A DNA stretch of 64,000 bases from assembly GCA_025210375.1 (NCBI GenBank), contig JAOASB010000012.1, positions 31,100-95,099 of the forward strand, in the 5' to 3' direction. A program made the position numbers and the translations under genes. Positions within the stretch are counted from its first letter, which is position 1; each line of letters opens with the position of its first letter. The notes beneath the pieces are model-generated. The model searched no databases and had not been told where the DNA came from. It worked only from the letters and a program-made list of their open reading frames with translations. This DNA is from Maledivibacter sp. Lineage in GTDB: Bacteria > Bacillota > Clostridia > Peptostreptococcales > Caminicellaceae. Below are positions 17,833-27,274 of this stretch, one piece after another.

Positions 17833-19920
17833 ATGTTAAATTTCAGGAATGTCAAAGCTAAGGATTTAATGGATAAGTCCATAAAGGGTTTAGATGAGAA
17901 TTCATCTATTAAAAAAGCGGCTGAGTATATAATTGAGAATAGGGTCGATAATGTACCTATTATAGATGAACATAATATATTGCAAGGTATATTACATAAA
18001 CAAAAAATCCTTAATAGAATTAATAAACAGGATTTTTTTTCAAGAAAGCTAAGGGATATGTCCTTTAGAGATTGCTTAGACAATTGTATAGGGAAGGAAG
18101 ACCCAGCAAACATTATATATAATAAGAAGCATGGGGAGCTTTTTGTCGTAGATGAAGAAAATAGATTATGCGGAGTATTAAAGAAGTTTAAATATCTTTC
18201 AGAAGAGTTGAACTTTCTTTTGCTGAGCATTAATTCTATCATTGAATCTACCAATCATGCCATAATTGCTATTGATAAGGATTCAAATATTATTATGTTT
18301 AATAATGTTGCTGAACATATTTTAGGAATTAAAGCCAGTGAAGCCTTAGGGAAAAGAATTAATGATGTACTGTCTGCATCCCAGCTGCCCGATGTAATTG
18401 AGGATAGAAAAACCCATATCAATTCCCTAATACATATAAGTGGAAAGAAAATTATTACTAATAGGGCACCTATAATAAAAAATGGTGAAATTTTGGGAGC
18501 TATAGCCCTGTTTTTTGATGTGACCGAGCATGATAATCTATTAAAGGAGCTTGAGGAACAGAAAAATGTTTCCCAAGTTCTCAATACCATATTAGAAACT
18601 GTATATGATGGCATATTGGTTGTTGATAAAGAGGGCTATATCACCATGATTAGCAAAACCTATGAAATGTTTCTAGAGGTCGAGGGTCAAGACGTTATTG
18701 GTAAGCATGTAACAAAGGTAATAGAAAATACAAGAATGCATATTGTAGTAAAAACTGGTATACCTGAAATAGCAGATATACAGAAAATTAAAGGAAGCTA
18801 TATGGTTGCTTCTAGAATACCCATAGTAAAAAATGGAGAAGTAGTAGGGGCTGTTGGAAAAGTTCTTTTTAGGAATGTGGACGATTTAAATGATTTGTAT
18901 AAAAAGATCAGCCTCATGGAACAGGAAATAGAGGAATATAAGGGGGAGCTGAAAAATATAAATAGGGCTAAATATACATTTGCAAATATTATAGGTGTAA
19001 GTAAAAGGATATCAGAGACCAAGAGGTTAGCCCGGAGAGCTTCTCATACAGATTCAAATGTATTGATATTAGGAGAAAGTGGAACAGGTAAGGAGCTATT
19101 GGCCCATGCCATTCATAATGAGAGTAGTAGAAGCTTTGGCCCTTTTATAAGGGTTAATTGTGCAGCAATACCTTCAGAATTATTGGAATCAGAACTGTTC
19201 GGCTACGAAGAAGGTGCATTTACTGGAGCTAAAAAGGGAGGGAAAATAGGGAAATTTGAATTGGCTAATGGTGGAACAATATTCCTTGATGAAATCGGAG
19301 ATATGCCCTTATCCATGCAGTCAAAATTATTGAGAGTAATACAAGAAAGAGAAATAGAGAGGGTTGGAGCATCGGTGGCAAAAAGAATATATGTTAGGAT
19401 AATTGCTGCTACCAATAAGAATCTTGAAGAAATGATAGCAAAGGGTGAATATAGGGAGGATATTTATTATAGACTTAATGTATTTACCATTTTTGTTCCA
19501 GCGTTAAGGGATAGACCTGAGGATATTGTTCCTCTGAGTAAATATTTTCTTAGTAATTTAGACAATAAATATCATAAAAACATAGAAAAAATTTCCCGTA
19601 AAGCCATGAACTATTTAGTAAAATACACATGGCCAGGAAATGCCAGAGAACTTGAAAATGTCATTGAAAGAGCAATGAATCTGGTTGATATGGGTGCTTC
19701 TATTGATGTAGAACATTTACCGGAAAAGATTATTGGCAATCAATATAGTAATAATATTAAAAATCTAAAGGATATTTTATCAAAGGCCGAAAAAGAAGCA
19801 ATAGTAGAGAGTATGAGAATCACTAATGGTAACAAAACAAAGGCTGCTAGTTTGCTTGGAATAGGGCGGACGACATTATATGAAAAATTAGAAAAATATG
19901 GTCTGAAAAATATATCATAG
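17833..19920 (+). CDS. Sigma-54-dependent transcriptional activator (CBS-PAS-PAS-AAA-Fis)
   Basis: Enhancer-binding protein that opens sigma-54 promoters. The ATG at 17833 has AGGGGGTGAAACT; an upstream TTG at 17806 is less likely. Residues about 1-120 are a CBS pair ([23 protein letters not shown]) that may bind adenosyl ligands. Residues about 130-235 and 250-350 are two PAS domains. A short coiled coil follows. The AAA domain has GESGTGKE (near 413), the sigma-54-contacting [10 protein letters not shown] (near 460), and FLDEIGDMP. The C-terminal Fis-type helix-turn-helix reads [21 protein letters not shown]. It lies just upstream of a -24/-12 promoter driving the CoA-transferase and permease genes, its probable target. 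Confidence 0.93.
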   Translation: MLNFRNVKAKDLMDKSIKGLDENSSIKKAAEYIIENRVDNVPIIDEHNILQGILHKQKILNRINKQDFFSRKLRDMSFRDCLDNCIGKEDPANIIYNKKHGELFVVDEENRLCGVLKKFKYLSEELNFLLLSINSIIESTNHAIIAIDKDSNIIMFNNVAEHILGIKASEALGKRINDVLSASQLPDVIEDRKTHINSLIHISGKKIITNRAPIIKNGEILGAIALFFDVTEHDNLLKELEEQKNVSQVLNTILETVYDGILVVDKEGYITMISKTYEMFLEVEGQDVIGKHVTKVIENTRMHIVVKTGIPEIADIQKIKGSYMVASRIPIVKNGEVVGAVGKVLFRNVDDLNDLYKKISLMEQEIEEYKGELKNINRAKYTFANIIGVSKRISETKRLARRASHTDSNVLILGESGTGKELLAHAIHNESSRSFGPFIRVNCAAIPSELLESELFGYEEGAFTGAKKGGKIGKFELANGGTIFLDEIGDMPLSMQSKLLRVIQEREIERVGASVAKRIYVRIIAATNKNLEEMIAKGEYREDIYYRLNVFTIFVPALRDRPEDIVPLSKYFLSNLDNKYHKNIEKISRKAMNYLVKYTWPGNARELENVIERAMNLVDMGASIDVEHLPEKIIGNQYSNNIKNLKDILSKAEKEAIVESMRITNGNKTKAASLLGIGRTTLYEKLEKYGLKNIS

Positions 19921-20040
19921 AACAATCTGTAGAAAAAGTGTTTGTTTAACTGAACATATTCATAATACTACCAAAATATAGTCCGAGAATCAGTACAATA
20001 ACTATATAAATGAGAATCCTATGTTCGAAAATCCAAACAT

Positions 20041-20083
20041 AAAAACTCTAATGAAACTTCTTTTGTTTTGTTAGAGTTTTTTT
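20041..20083 (+). terminator. Terminator after the sigma-54 activator
   Basis: AAAAACTCTAA/TTAGAGTTTTTTT stem with T-run. TGTT-N6-AACA at about 19949-19962 and TGTT-N10-AACA at about 20022-20039, between the activator and the promoter, are candidate activator-binding sites. Confidence 0.85.
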
Positions 20084-20141
20084 ATGTTGCCCTTTTGCCC
20101 TCTACTCATATCATAATATGATATTTATGTAAAAAATAAAC

Positions 20142-20158
20142 TGGCATGTAATTTGCAT
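20142..20158 (+). promoter_or_regulatory. Sigma-54 (-24/-12) promoter
   Basis: TGGCAT-N5-TTGCAT fits the TGGCAC-N5-TTGCA consensus with GG and GC exactly 12 bases apart. It lies about 155 bases upstream of the CoA-transferase start and downstream of the activator gene. Confidence 0.85.
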
Positions 20159-20200
20159 AATTGTATTTTTAGATATAGAAAACTAACTTTATAGGGTTTG

Positions 20201-20292
20201 TATAGTGAAGCTTAATTAATACATATCAAATACTCAGTGTTTTTTGGAAGTTTTTGATGGATATAAATTAAGGTTTCTACTTGAATTCCTAT
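20201..20292. repeat. Dispersed repeat family 2, copy b (in 5' leader)
   Basis: TATAGTGAAGCTTAATTAAT at the left, central TACTCAGTGTTTTTTGGAAG (close to 40228-40247), ATATAAATTAAGGTTTCTAC and a GAATTCCTAT right end. It occupies most of the untranslated leader between the sigma-54 promoter and the CoA-transferase. Confidence 0.6.
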
Positions 20293-20314
20293 GGTGTGGA
20301 AGGGAGGATTTAAT

Positions 20315-21868
20315 TTGAATTCAAAAGTAATGCCTGCCGCCAGGGCAATTGCTATGATCAAGGATGGGGATATGGTGGCTAGCGGTGGATTTGTTGGTAA
20401 CTGCCATCCCGAAGAATTAACATCAGCACTAAAAAAACGTTTTCTTGAGAAGGGGACACCTAAAAATCTTAGTTTGGTTTATGCTGCTGGACAAGGTGAT
20501 AGTAAGGACAAAGGACTGAATCATCTTGGACATGAGGGGTTAGTAAAAAAGGTTGTTGGAGGACACTGGGGATTAGCACCTAAGCTACAGAAATTAGCAT
20601 TGGAGAATAAAATTGAGGCATATAATTTACCCCAAGGTGTAATAACCCACTTGTTTAGGGATATTGCCGCCGGCAAACCTGGTACAATCACCCACGTAGG
20701 ATTAAAAACCTTTGTTGACCCTAGAATTGAGGGAGGAAAAATAAATGATGTTACTAAAGAAGATATAGTTAAACTGATAGAATTAGAGGGAAAAGAATAT
20801 CTGTTTTACAAAGCATTTCCAATAGATGTAGCTTTGATAAGAGCTACATATGCCGATGAAATCGGCAACGCCACCATGGAAAAGGAGGCGGTTTCTTTAG
20901 AGGTAACATCCATGGCTCAAGCAGTTAAGAACTCAGGGGGTATCGTAATTTTACAGGTTGAAAAGGTAGTGAAGAGGGGAAGCTTAGATCCAAAGTTGGT
21001 AAAGATACCAGGAATATATGTTGATGCCATTGTTATATCTAATCCAGAGAACCATATGCAGACCTTTAAAGAGCAATATAATCCGGCTTATACGGGAGCA
21101 ATAAGGGAACCCGATGGAGCGTTAGAAGAGCTTGAGCTTGATGCAAGGAAAGTAATCGCAAGAAGAGCCGCCATGGAGCTTATACCAAATGGTGTAACAA
21201 ACCTAGGAATAGGGATGCCTGAAGGGATAGCCCTGGTTGCGAGTGAAGAGGGTATTGATAGGGAAATGGACTTGACAATAGAATCGGGACCTATTGGAGG
21301 AATACCAGCTGGGGGATTAAGCTTTGGAGCGGCAACTAATCCCGAAGCAATAATCGATCAGCCCTATCAGTTTGATTTTTATGATGGTGGTGGTCTAGAT
21401 GTAGCATTTTTAGGATTAGCCCAATGTGACAAGTACGGAAATATCAATGTTAGTAAATTTGGGCCTAAGATAGCTGGATGTGGGGGATTTATTAATATTA
21501 CTCAGAATGCCAAAAAGGTGGTATATTGCGGCACTTTTACTGCAGGTGGATTAAGCTTAGAAATATTAGATGGAAAGCTTATCATAGAACAAGAGGGAAG
21601 AATTAAGAAATTCACAGATCATGTGGAGCAAATAACCTTTAGTGGAAATTATGCTGCTGAGAATGGACAAAGGGTTATATATATAACTGAAAGAGCCGTC
21701 TTCGAGCTTTCTAAGGAGGGTATGGTTTTAATTGAAGTAGCACCGGGAGTAGATTTAAAGAAGGATATACTAGGTCTTATGGAGTTTGAACCAATTATTG
21801 CTGATAATTTAAAGCTAATGGATATGAGAATTTTTAAAGATGAACCTATGAATTTGAAAATAGATTAA
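20315..21868 (+). CDS. Acyl-CoA:acetate/3-ketoacid CoA-transferase (fused alpha-beta)
   Basis: Transfers CoA between short-chain acyl groups (acetoacetate, propionate, butyrate or hydroxybutyrate with acetate). TTG start at 20315, seven bases after AAGGGAGGA. The alpha half shows [18 protein letters not shown] and a [12 protein letters not shown] stretch; the beta half has [19 protein letters not shown] and the catalytic-glutamate region [12 protein letters not shown] (Glu near residue 322), then [20 protein letters not shown]. At 517 residues it is the fused form seen in propionate CoA-transferase/YdiF proteins. Pairing with a GntP permease under sigma-54 control suggests activation of an imported short-chain acid. 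Confidence 0.9.
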   Translation: MNSKVMPAARAIAMIKDGDMVASGGFVGNCHPEELTSALKKRFLEKGTPKNLSLVYAAGQGDSKDKGLNHLGHEGLVKKVVGGHWGLAPKLQKLALENKIEAYNLPQGVITHLFRDIAAGKPGTITHVGLKTFVDPRIEGGKINDVTKEDIVKLIELEGKEYLFYKAFPIDVALIRATYADEIGNATMEKEAVSLEVTSMAQAVKNSGGIVILQVEKVVKRGSLDPKLVKIPGIYVDAIVISNPENHMQTFKEQYNPAYTGAIREPDGALEELELDARKVIARRAAMELIPNGVTNLGIGMPEGIALVASEEGIDREMDLTIESGPIGGIPAGGLSFGAATNPEAIIDQPYQFDFYDGGGLDVAFLGLAQCDKYGNINVSKFGPKIAGCGGFINITQNAKKVVYCGTFTAGGLSLEILDGKLIIEQEGRIKKFTDHVEQITFSGNYAAENGQRVIYITERAVFELSKEGMVLIEVAPGVDLKKDILGLMEFEPIIADNLKLMDMRIFKDEPMNLKID

Positions 21869-21934
21869 GAGGAAAGAGTGTATAAACAATAGATTTTTGT
21901 ACTAATTATTGAATTAGAAAAAGGAGGGTATTGA

Positions 21935-23290
21935 ATGTTAGGAGTTATTGCTATTATCTTAACCTTAGGTGCATTAATGTATTTTGCCTATAGGGGAGTT
22001 ACGGTTCTTGTATTAGCACCCCTATTGGCCATGACAGCAGTATTAGTTTCCGGTGAGTTTCCACCCCTTTATGCATTATCTAATGTGTTCATGCCGGCGG
22101 CTGTTGGGTACATTGGCAAGTATTTCCCTGTATTTTTAGCTGGAGCCATATTTGGAAAGCTTATGGGTGTAACAGGAGCAGCGACATCAATCGCTAATTT
22201 AGTAGCCGATAAGTTTGGAGAGAAAAAAGCTATTACAGCTGTGGTAATTGCGACCTCTTTATTAACCTATGGTGGAGTATCATTATTCGTTGTTGTTTTC
22301 GCAATGTATCCAATCGGAGCAACATTACTTAGAAGAGCCAATGTTCCTAAAAGATTATTACCGGCAGCTATTGCCCTTGGAGCATTTACCTTCACAATGA
22401 CTGCCCTTCCAGGTTCTCCACAATATATAAATACTATGCCAACGGTTTATTTTGGAACGGATATTTATGCGGCTCCCATTTTGGGTATCATAGCAACCGC
22501 AATCATGATGCTTGGGGGTATATACTATTTAAATCGTAGATCAGACAAACTGATGGCTTCCGGTGAGGGATATGGAGACCATCCAAATGAAAATCTTCAT
22601 GAGCTTGATGATAATATTCCAAGATTTGGGCTTGCCATTGCTCCCATATTAATCGTATTTATAGTAAACTTTATTCTTACAAATTGGTATTTTAAAATAC
22701 CTTCAGTTGTTGAAAAATATAAAAATATTGGTGGAGCTGTAAATGGTACTTGGCCGGTTATTCTAGGACTTGGAATAGCAGTTATATTCATAATTCTTAC
22801 TATGAGAAAGTTCCTTCCACAGACAAATAAAACTGTATTTGAGGGGGCAGTAGGAGCGCTCCTTCCTATATTCAACACCGCATCCGAGGTTGGTTACGGT
22901 GGCGTAATCAAGTCATTGGCAGCATTTACAACGGTAAAATTAGGTATAGTAGGTATGGCAATTCCATCGGTATTTAAGGTAGGAATTTCAACCACATTAC
23001 TTGCTGGTATTGTGGGTTCAGCTTCAGGGGGTACAGCTATAGCATTAGAAATATTGTCAAAGGAGTTTTTGGCGATGGGAATAGCCCCGGAGGCTCTTCA
23101 TAGAATCATGATCATAGCAGCGGGAGGGCTAGATTCTTTACCCCACTGCGGGGCAATAATTACCTTATTGGCAGTTACTCAGCTTACCCATAAGGAAAGC
23201 TATAAGGATATAGCTGTCAATACCATAGCATTACCACTCTTAGCATCTTTCATCATTTCATTATTCTATTTGATTACTGGCTTATATTAG
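21935..23290 (+). CDS. GntP-family permease (hydroxybutyrate/short-chain acid type)
   Basis: Proton-coupled importer in the cytoplasmic membrane. 451 residues with a dozen or so hydrophobic helices and the GntP landmarks GKYFPVFLAGAIFGKLMG, TYGGVSLFVVVFAMYP, ALPGSPQYINTMPT and AGGLDSLPHCGAI. Members next to CoA-transferases (for example B. subtilis YxjC with ScoAB) carry beta-hydroxybutyrate or related acids, so a short-chain hydroxy/keto acid is a likely substrate. AAAGGAGGG before the ATG; 66 bases after the transferase, same operon. Confidence 0.88.
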   Translation: MLGVIAIILTLGALMYFAYRGVTVLVLAPLLAMTAVLVSGEFPPLYALSNVFMPAAVGYIGKYFPVFLAGAIFGKLMGVTGAATSIANLVADKFGEKKAITAVVIATSLLTYGGVSLFVVVFAMYPIGATLLRRANVPKRLLPAAIALGAFTFTMTALPGSPQYINTMPTVYFGTDIYAAPILGIIATAIMMLGGIYYLNRRSDKLMASGEGYGDHPNENLHELDDNIPRFGLAIAPILIVFIVNFILTNWYFKIPSVVEKYKNIGGAVNGTWPVILGLGIAVIFIILTMRKFLPQTNKTVFEGAVGALLPIFNTASEVGYGGVIKSLAAFTTVKLGIVGMAIPSVFKVGISTTLLAGIVGSASGGTAIALEILSKEFLAMGIAPEALHRIMIIAAGGLDSLPHCGAIITLLAVTQLTHKESYKDIAVNTIALPLLASFIISLFYLITGLY

Positions 23291-23339
23291 GAATGATTAT
23301 ATAAATATTTAAAAAAAGTGAAATAATGGATTTGTAATT

Positions 23340-23373
23340 AGCGGAGGTGCCATAGGGCACCCCCGCTAGTTTT
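23340..23373 (+). terminator. Terminator of CoA-transferase/permease operon
   Basis: AGCGGaGGTGCC-ATAG-GGCACCcCCGCT stem, then TAGTTTTC. Confidence 0.8.
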
Positions 23374-23477
23374 CAAAGAAAACACATAATCAAGCTGAGA
23401 TAAACCCCGTAACTTTTCATTGATTAATTAAAATAATTATGTTAATATATTCTATGTTAAAGAAAATCAAATATCAT

Positions 23478-23554
23478 GCGCCATTGGCTCAATTGGATAG
23501 AGTAGCTGACTTCGAATCAGTTGGTTGCAGGTTCGAGTCCTGCATGGCGTGCCA
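23478..23554 (+). tRNA. tRNA-Arg (TCG)
   Basis: Acceptor GCGCCAT against ATGGCGT (first pair G-T wobble); anticodon arm GCTGA-CTTCGAA-TCAGT gives TCG; T-arm GGTTCGAGTCC; encoded GCCA end. Solitary tRNA gene. Confidence 0.94.
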
Positions 23555-23567
23555 TTTGTAACTAAGT

Positions 23568-23598
23568 AAACTCAACACATATAACGGTGTTGAGTTTA
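23568..23598 (+). terminator. Terminator after tRNA-Arg
   Basis: AAACTCAACAC/GTGTTGAGTTT stem, then ATCTTTG. The 245 bases up to the next gene show no feature I can support on the + strand. Confidence 0.8.
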
Positions 23599-23843
23599 TC
23601 TTTGTATTGGGATAAGATGCTAGATGGAGATAAAAAAGGAAATTTTATGATGTTTTTTAGTAGATAATCTTGATTTTCATTTTGATATATAAGTCTTAAC
23701 GGTCCTAATGCCTGTAATTGCCAAGTAATATTCTGTAAACTTTCATTATATAATGTCAAAAAAGATAAAAACAGACTGTTTCTTTCTAAAATTTACATAT
23801 AGAATAATATATGAATTTGAAGACAATTTAAGGAGGACGAAAG

Positions 23844-24887
23844 ATGAAGACTAAGAAATTAGGAGTTTATTTTGTAGTATCTATGTTAATGGTATCATTT
23901 GTGTTTGTGGCGGCAGGGATACAGGTTTATGCGGCAGAGGTTGGTGATCAATTACCGCAACCAGAAGATGGATGGAAGAGGTACGACAATGGGAATGATA
24001 AGATTATATATGAAGGTGATTATTGGAGAAATGTTCATGGATTTGCTGGATTTTACAAGGATACGCATCATTCAACATTTCCCAATGCTTCTCTAGGTCA
24101 TGCTATCAAATTCAAATTTACTGGAACAAAATTAAGAATTCTTTCAGGCTCTAATGCAACTTACTCAGATCATATTATCATAAATATAGATGGTGTTGAG
24201 CATTATTTCTCAGAGAAAGGTCCAGAGAATTTCGGAGCATTGAATTTCGAAGCCACGGGATTACAAAACAGTATACATGACGTACAAATTATAGGGACAG
24301 ATTCAGAATACATGGCGTTAGATGCCATAGACATAGACGAAACAGGTGAATTATTAGATATAAATACTCCTACTTTGGTAACAAACTTAACAGCAACAGC
24401 AGGAAATAAAGAAGTAAAGCTTTCATGGGATAAAGTAGAAGGGGCTGAAAAATACGTCGTAAAAAGATCAACAACAAAAGGTGGAGAATATAAGGAAATA
24501 GGAGAAACTAAAGAAACAAGTTATACAGATAGTGGTCTTGAAAATGGTACTACATACTATTATGTTGTATGTGCCGTAAAAAGTGGAGTAACAAGTCCAG
24601 ACTCAAAAGAAGCATCAGCAACACCGCAAAAAAGTAGTAGTGGTGGCGGTAGTGGAGACAGAGCAATATTAAGAATTACCATGGTAAATGGTAAGATAAA
24701 CGAATATGATCTATCAATGGATGATGTAAATGACTTTATTGATTGGTATGAAGATAGTATTGATGATAAGGATGATCCATATTATACTATTGAGAAAGAC
24801 TACAATATAGGACCATTTGAAAGTAAAAAGGATTACATAGTAGCCGATAAGATACTACAGTTTGAAGTAATGGAATATGAAGATTAA
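23844..24887 (+). CDS. Secreted protein with N-terminal beta-sandwich, FN3 and C-terminal domain
   Basis: Exported, probably surface-acting protein. A signal peptide spans about residues 1-29, ending at QVYA. Residues about 40-175 look like a carbohydrate-binding-type jelly roll (KRYDNGNDKIIYEGDYW, LGHAIKFKFTGTKLRIL, LDAIDID). Residues about 180-262 are fibronectin type III (VTNLTATAGNKEVKLSW, TYYYVVCAVKS). After a SSSGGGSGD linker, residues 275-347 form a small acidic domain (LRITMVNGKINEYDLSMDDV) that recurs in clostridial secreted proteins (recalled). No catalytic motif. Strong AAGGAGGAC ribosome site. Confidence 0.8.
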   Translation: MKTKKLGVYFVVSMLMVSFVFVAAGIQVYAAEVGDQLPQPEDGWKRYDNGNDKIIYEGDYWRNVHGFAGFYKDTHHSTFPNASLGHAIKFKFTGTKLRILSGSNATYSDHIIINIDGVEHYFSEKGPENFGALNFEATGLQNSIHDVQIIGTDSEYMALDAIDIDETGELLDINTPTLVTNLTATAGNKEVKLSWDKVEGAEKYVVKRSTTKGGEYKEIGETKETSYTDSGLENGTTYYYVVCAVKSGVTSPDSKEASATPQKSSSGGGSGDRAILRITMVNGKINEYDLSMDDVNDFIDWYEDSIDDKDDPYYTIEKDYNIGPFESKKDYIVADKILQFEVMEYED

Positions 24888-24892
24888 AAATG

Positions 24893-24917
24893 AAACCCTT
24901 GAATTTTCAAGGGTTTT
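24893..24917 (+). terminator. Terminator after the FN3 protein
   Basis: AAACCCTTGAA/TTCAAGGGTTTT stem with short T-tail. Confidence 0.85.
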
Positions 24918-25029
24918 ACTAATATATATATATATTCCTTGTAGAGTTTAAATCTCAAAATATAAATCATTACATTTTTGGAACAAAATAAATACTTATA
25001 CCGTCTAAGTTCATGAGGAGGGATAGAGA

Positions 25030-26280
25030 ATGAAGAAGGTATCTTTTATATTAGTGATTTCTTTGCTGTTATCAAGTATAACAGGCTGTGCTGATTTAGG
25101 GGGAAATGTAGCAATTGATAGTGCAAGTACATTAAAAAAAATTCACATTGATGATGGGAAGGTTGATGAAAAAATAATAAATAGCATCAATAATATAGGA
25201 ATTGATGTTATGAAGAATGCTAGTGAAGAAGGTGATAATGTTATAACTTCACCTTTAAGTCTTGCAGTTGTTCTTACTATATTAGCTAATGGTGCAGAGG
25301 GTGATACAAAAAAGGAATTAGAGTCAATCATTAACCCATCGAATATTTCAAGGGAGCAGCTAAATGATCAATATTGTTTATTGCTAAATATGCTTAATGA
25401 TTCGGGCTATGAGGAAAATAATAAAAAAACCACTATGATAAATACTGCAAATTCCTTGTGGACATCAAAGGATTTTTCTTTAAAGGATGATTTTATAAAA
25501 AATTGTACTTCGTATTATGATGCAGGAATTTATAATGTTGATTTTCATAATAAGAATACTCTTTCCACAATAAACCAGTGGATAAGTGATAAAACAAGTG
25601 GAAAGATTAAAGATTATTTGAAGAATATAAACCCAGGGACTGTAATGTACATATTTAACTCCCTATATTTCAAAGGAAAATGGCAAGATGAATTTTCTAA
25701 GAAGAATACAAAGTCCGAGGATTTCTATCTTAAGGATGGAAGTAAGAAAAAAGTAAAGATGATGAATGCTGAAAGACAAATGTCATCCTATGAGGATGAT
25801 GATATTGTTGCAGGAAATTTAAATTATTATGGATGCAGTATGCAGCTTGTTATACCCAAGGGAGATATAGATAAGTATATAGAAGCCTTAGATTATCAAA
25901 AACTTCAGGAAAACCTAAAAAATAGTGAATATGTAAAAACAAAAATAAAACTTCCTAAATTCCAATATGAAGGGGAGTATTCCTATAAGAAGATTCTTCA
26001 GAAGCTAGGTGTTAATAAGACCTTTGCTATGGATGATGCGAATTTCAGCTATATTTCAGATGATAAACCGTTATTTGTAAATGACATATCTCAAAAGTGT
26101 GTTATAGATGTGGATGAAGAGGGAACAGAAGCGGCAGCACTTACAACTGTACATTTATGTGGAGCAGCTCAGCCTCCGGAAAAAATAATAGAACTTTATG
26201 CTGATAGGCCATTTATATATTTTATAAAGCACGGTAGAACAGGGGTCTTGATGTTTGCAGGGGTTGTTTATGAACCTTAG
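25030..26280 (+). CDS. Serpin-family protease inhibitor, lipoprotein
   Basis: Suicide inhibitor of serine or cysteine proteases on the outer face of the membrane. A lipoprotein signal ends in SSITGCADL (Cys near residue 20). Serpin landmarks are present: NVITSPLSLAVVLTILANGA, NTANSLWTS, FNSLYFKGKWQDEF, and the reactive-loop hinge DEEGTEAAALTTV followed by RPFIYFIKHGRTGVLMFAG. Counting from the hinge Gly as P15 and aligning the conserved PPE to antitrypsin puts Ala-Ala at P1-P1', which would favour elastase- or subtilisin-like targets (inference). At 416 residues it is full length and looks functional. Confidence 0.92.
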   Translation: MKKVSFILVISLLLSSITGCADLGGNVAIDSASTLKKIHIDDGKVDEKIINSINNIGIDVMKNASEEGDNVITSPLSLAVVLTILANGAEGDTKKELESIINPSNISREQLNDQYCLLLNMLNDSGYEENNKKTTMINTANSLWTSKDFSLKDDFIKNCTSYYDAGIYNVDFHNKNTLSTINQWISDKTSGKIKDYLKNINPGTVMYIFNSLYFKGKWQDEFSKKNTKSEDFYLKDGSKKKVKMMNAERQMSSYEDDDIVAGNLNYYGCSMQLVIPKGDIDKYIEALDYQKLQENLKNSEYVKTKIKLPKFQYEGEYSYKKILQKLGVNKTFAMDDANFSYISDDKPLFVNDISQKCVIDVDEEGTEAAALTTVHLCGAAQPPEKIIELYADRPFIYFIKHGRTGVLMFAGVVYEP

Positions 26281-26387
26281 ACCACTGAAATATAATAATA
26301 TATACTTGACTGTTAATTATATATGGTTTAATATTTTGTAGTATGGAAATTGCAATAAGTCTTTTACATTTTAATTCTTTGAAAAGC

Positions 26388-26450
26388 ATTGAAGCTTTGG
26401 CTATTCAAAAAATCAAAATGTAGATTTATAAGTGCGTTCTATATAGTTTA
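26388..26450. repeat. Dispersed repeat family 2, partial copy c
   Basis: CATTGAAGCTTTGGCTATT, AAAAAATCAA and TGTAGATTTATAAGT match copy a almost exactly; the right end is degraded to TTCTATATAG. Lies between the serpin and the next small gene. Confidence 0.6.
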
Positions 26451-26476
26451 ATTATGTTTAAGAAAGGAAGAACCCA

Positions 26477-26782
26477 ATGGATACACTAGATCAATTTATA
26501 AAGTATGTAAGATTAGATGAGGAAAAAAGGATTATAGTTTCTGTTCAAAATCAATTTGAAGCATATTTACAGGATAATAATACAAGGGTTATGCTAAAGC
26601 AAAGCGTACAAAACATATTAAAGGATGATTTTGAATTAATGGAAGTTGGGAAAAATACATGTAGAATCACAGTGAAAAAGGGTACGGAAGATAAAAATTT
26701 AGAGTTGATAAGGACTGAGCTTGTAAAAGGACTTGAGATGGCCATGGCATTTTTGAGTCAAATGGGTAGCATGAATAAATAA
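26477..26782 (+). CDS. Small hypothetical protein (101 aa)
   Basis: ATG preceded by AAGAAAGGAAGAACCC. Soluble, charged alpha/beta protein without signal or membrane helix; the middle (LKQSVQNILKDDFELMEVGKN, then TCRITVKK) suggests a helix-strand unit, and the end (RTELVKGLEMAMAFLSQM) a long amphipathic helix. No family recognised. Codon use is like its neighbours. Confidence 0.65.
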   Translation: MDTLDQFIKYVRLDEEKRIIVSVQNQFEAYLQDNNTRVMLKQSVQNILKDDFELMEVGKNTCRITVKKGTEDKNLELIRTELVKGLEMAMAFLSQMGSMNK

Positions 26783-26810
26783 ACTAAATATATTCTTTAA
26801 GATTTAATAA

Positions 26811-26958
26811 TTGAGCAAATTACATAATTACTTTCTACAGAAATCATCTACTACATAGTTTTGAAAGCCACAAAGATATGCCATATCTTAAATATTCAAA
26901 TTAAGGATGATATTCGCATATTAGGCTTAGCCAAGTCAGAGTTATGCAATTTCCTCAA
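26811..26958. repeat. Dispersed repeat family 1, copy B
   Basis: TTGAGCAAATTACATAA at the left and TTATGCAATTTCCTCAA at the right form a 17-bp imperfect terminal inverted repeat. Interior has ATTACTTTCTACAGAAATCA, GGATGATATTCGCATATTAG and GGCTTAGCCAAGTCAGAGTT. The best-preserved copy in the window. Confidence 0.75.
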
Positions 26959-26963
26959 TTTAT

Positions 26964-27004
26964 GAATCCCCTAAATAATTTAACTGTTATTTAGGGGATT
27001 TTAT
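26964..27004 (+). terminator. Intrinsic terminator downstream of copy B
   Basis: AATCCCCTAAATAA/TTATTTAGGGGATT stem, then TTATTATG. It follows repeat copy B and precedes a second fragment (27005-27047, with TAGCCAAGTTAGAATTATGC). Confidence 0.8.
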
Positions 27005-27121
27005 TATGCAACTTAGCCAAGTTAGAATTATGCAAATTCCTCTATTTATAAAGTTAACGGTATGAATATGGCAGCAAGGACATAAAGGGGTAAAATAATT
27101 ACTTGAAGCAATCATGAATTT

Positions 27122-27141
27122 TGTCACTAAATATAGTGACA
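27122..27141. promoter_or_regulatory. Operator upstream of the hexitol PTS operon
   Basis: TGTCACTA-AATA-TAGTGACA, a perfect 8-bp inverted repeat, 19 bases before the -35 box. Further TGTCACTA and TGTCAGTAA half-sites follow at 27234-27256. Probable site for the MtlR-type activator encoded at 29102. Confidence 0.65.
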
Positions 27142-27160
27142 TTACATTAATATCTTTGTG

Positions 27161-27189
27161 TTGAACGACAGAATAAATATATATATAAT
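27161..27189 (+). promoter_or_regulatory. Promoter of the hexitol PTS gene
   Basis: TTGAAC, 17-base spacer, TATAAT. Confidence 0.65.
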
Positions 27190-27274
27190 TAACTTGACAG
27201 AATAGTCTGATTAAAACGCATGTTAAGTTTTGTCACTATTAAATCATGTCAGTAATAAATAAGGAGGAGATTTT

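Noticed and set aside
23562..23759. 65-codon minus-strand frame after tRNA-Arg
   Set aside because: Its 3' end lies inside the tRNA terminator hairpin and no good ribosome site was seen. It could be a decayed gene end, but the evidence is too thin to annotate.
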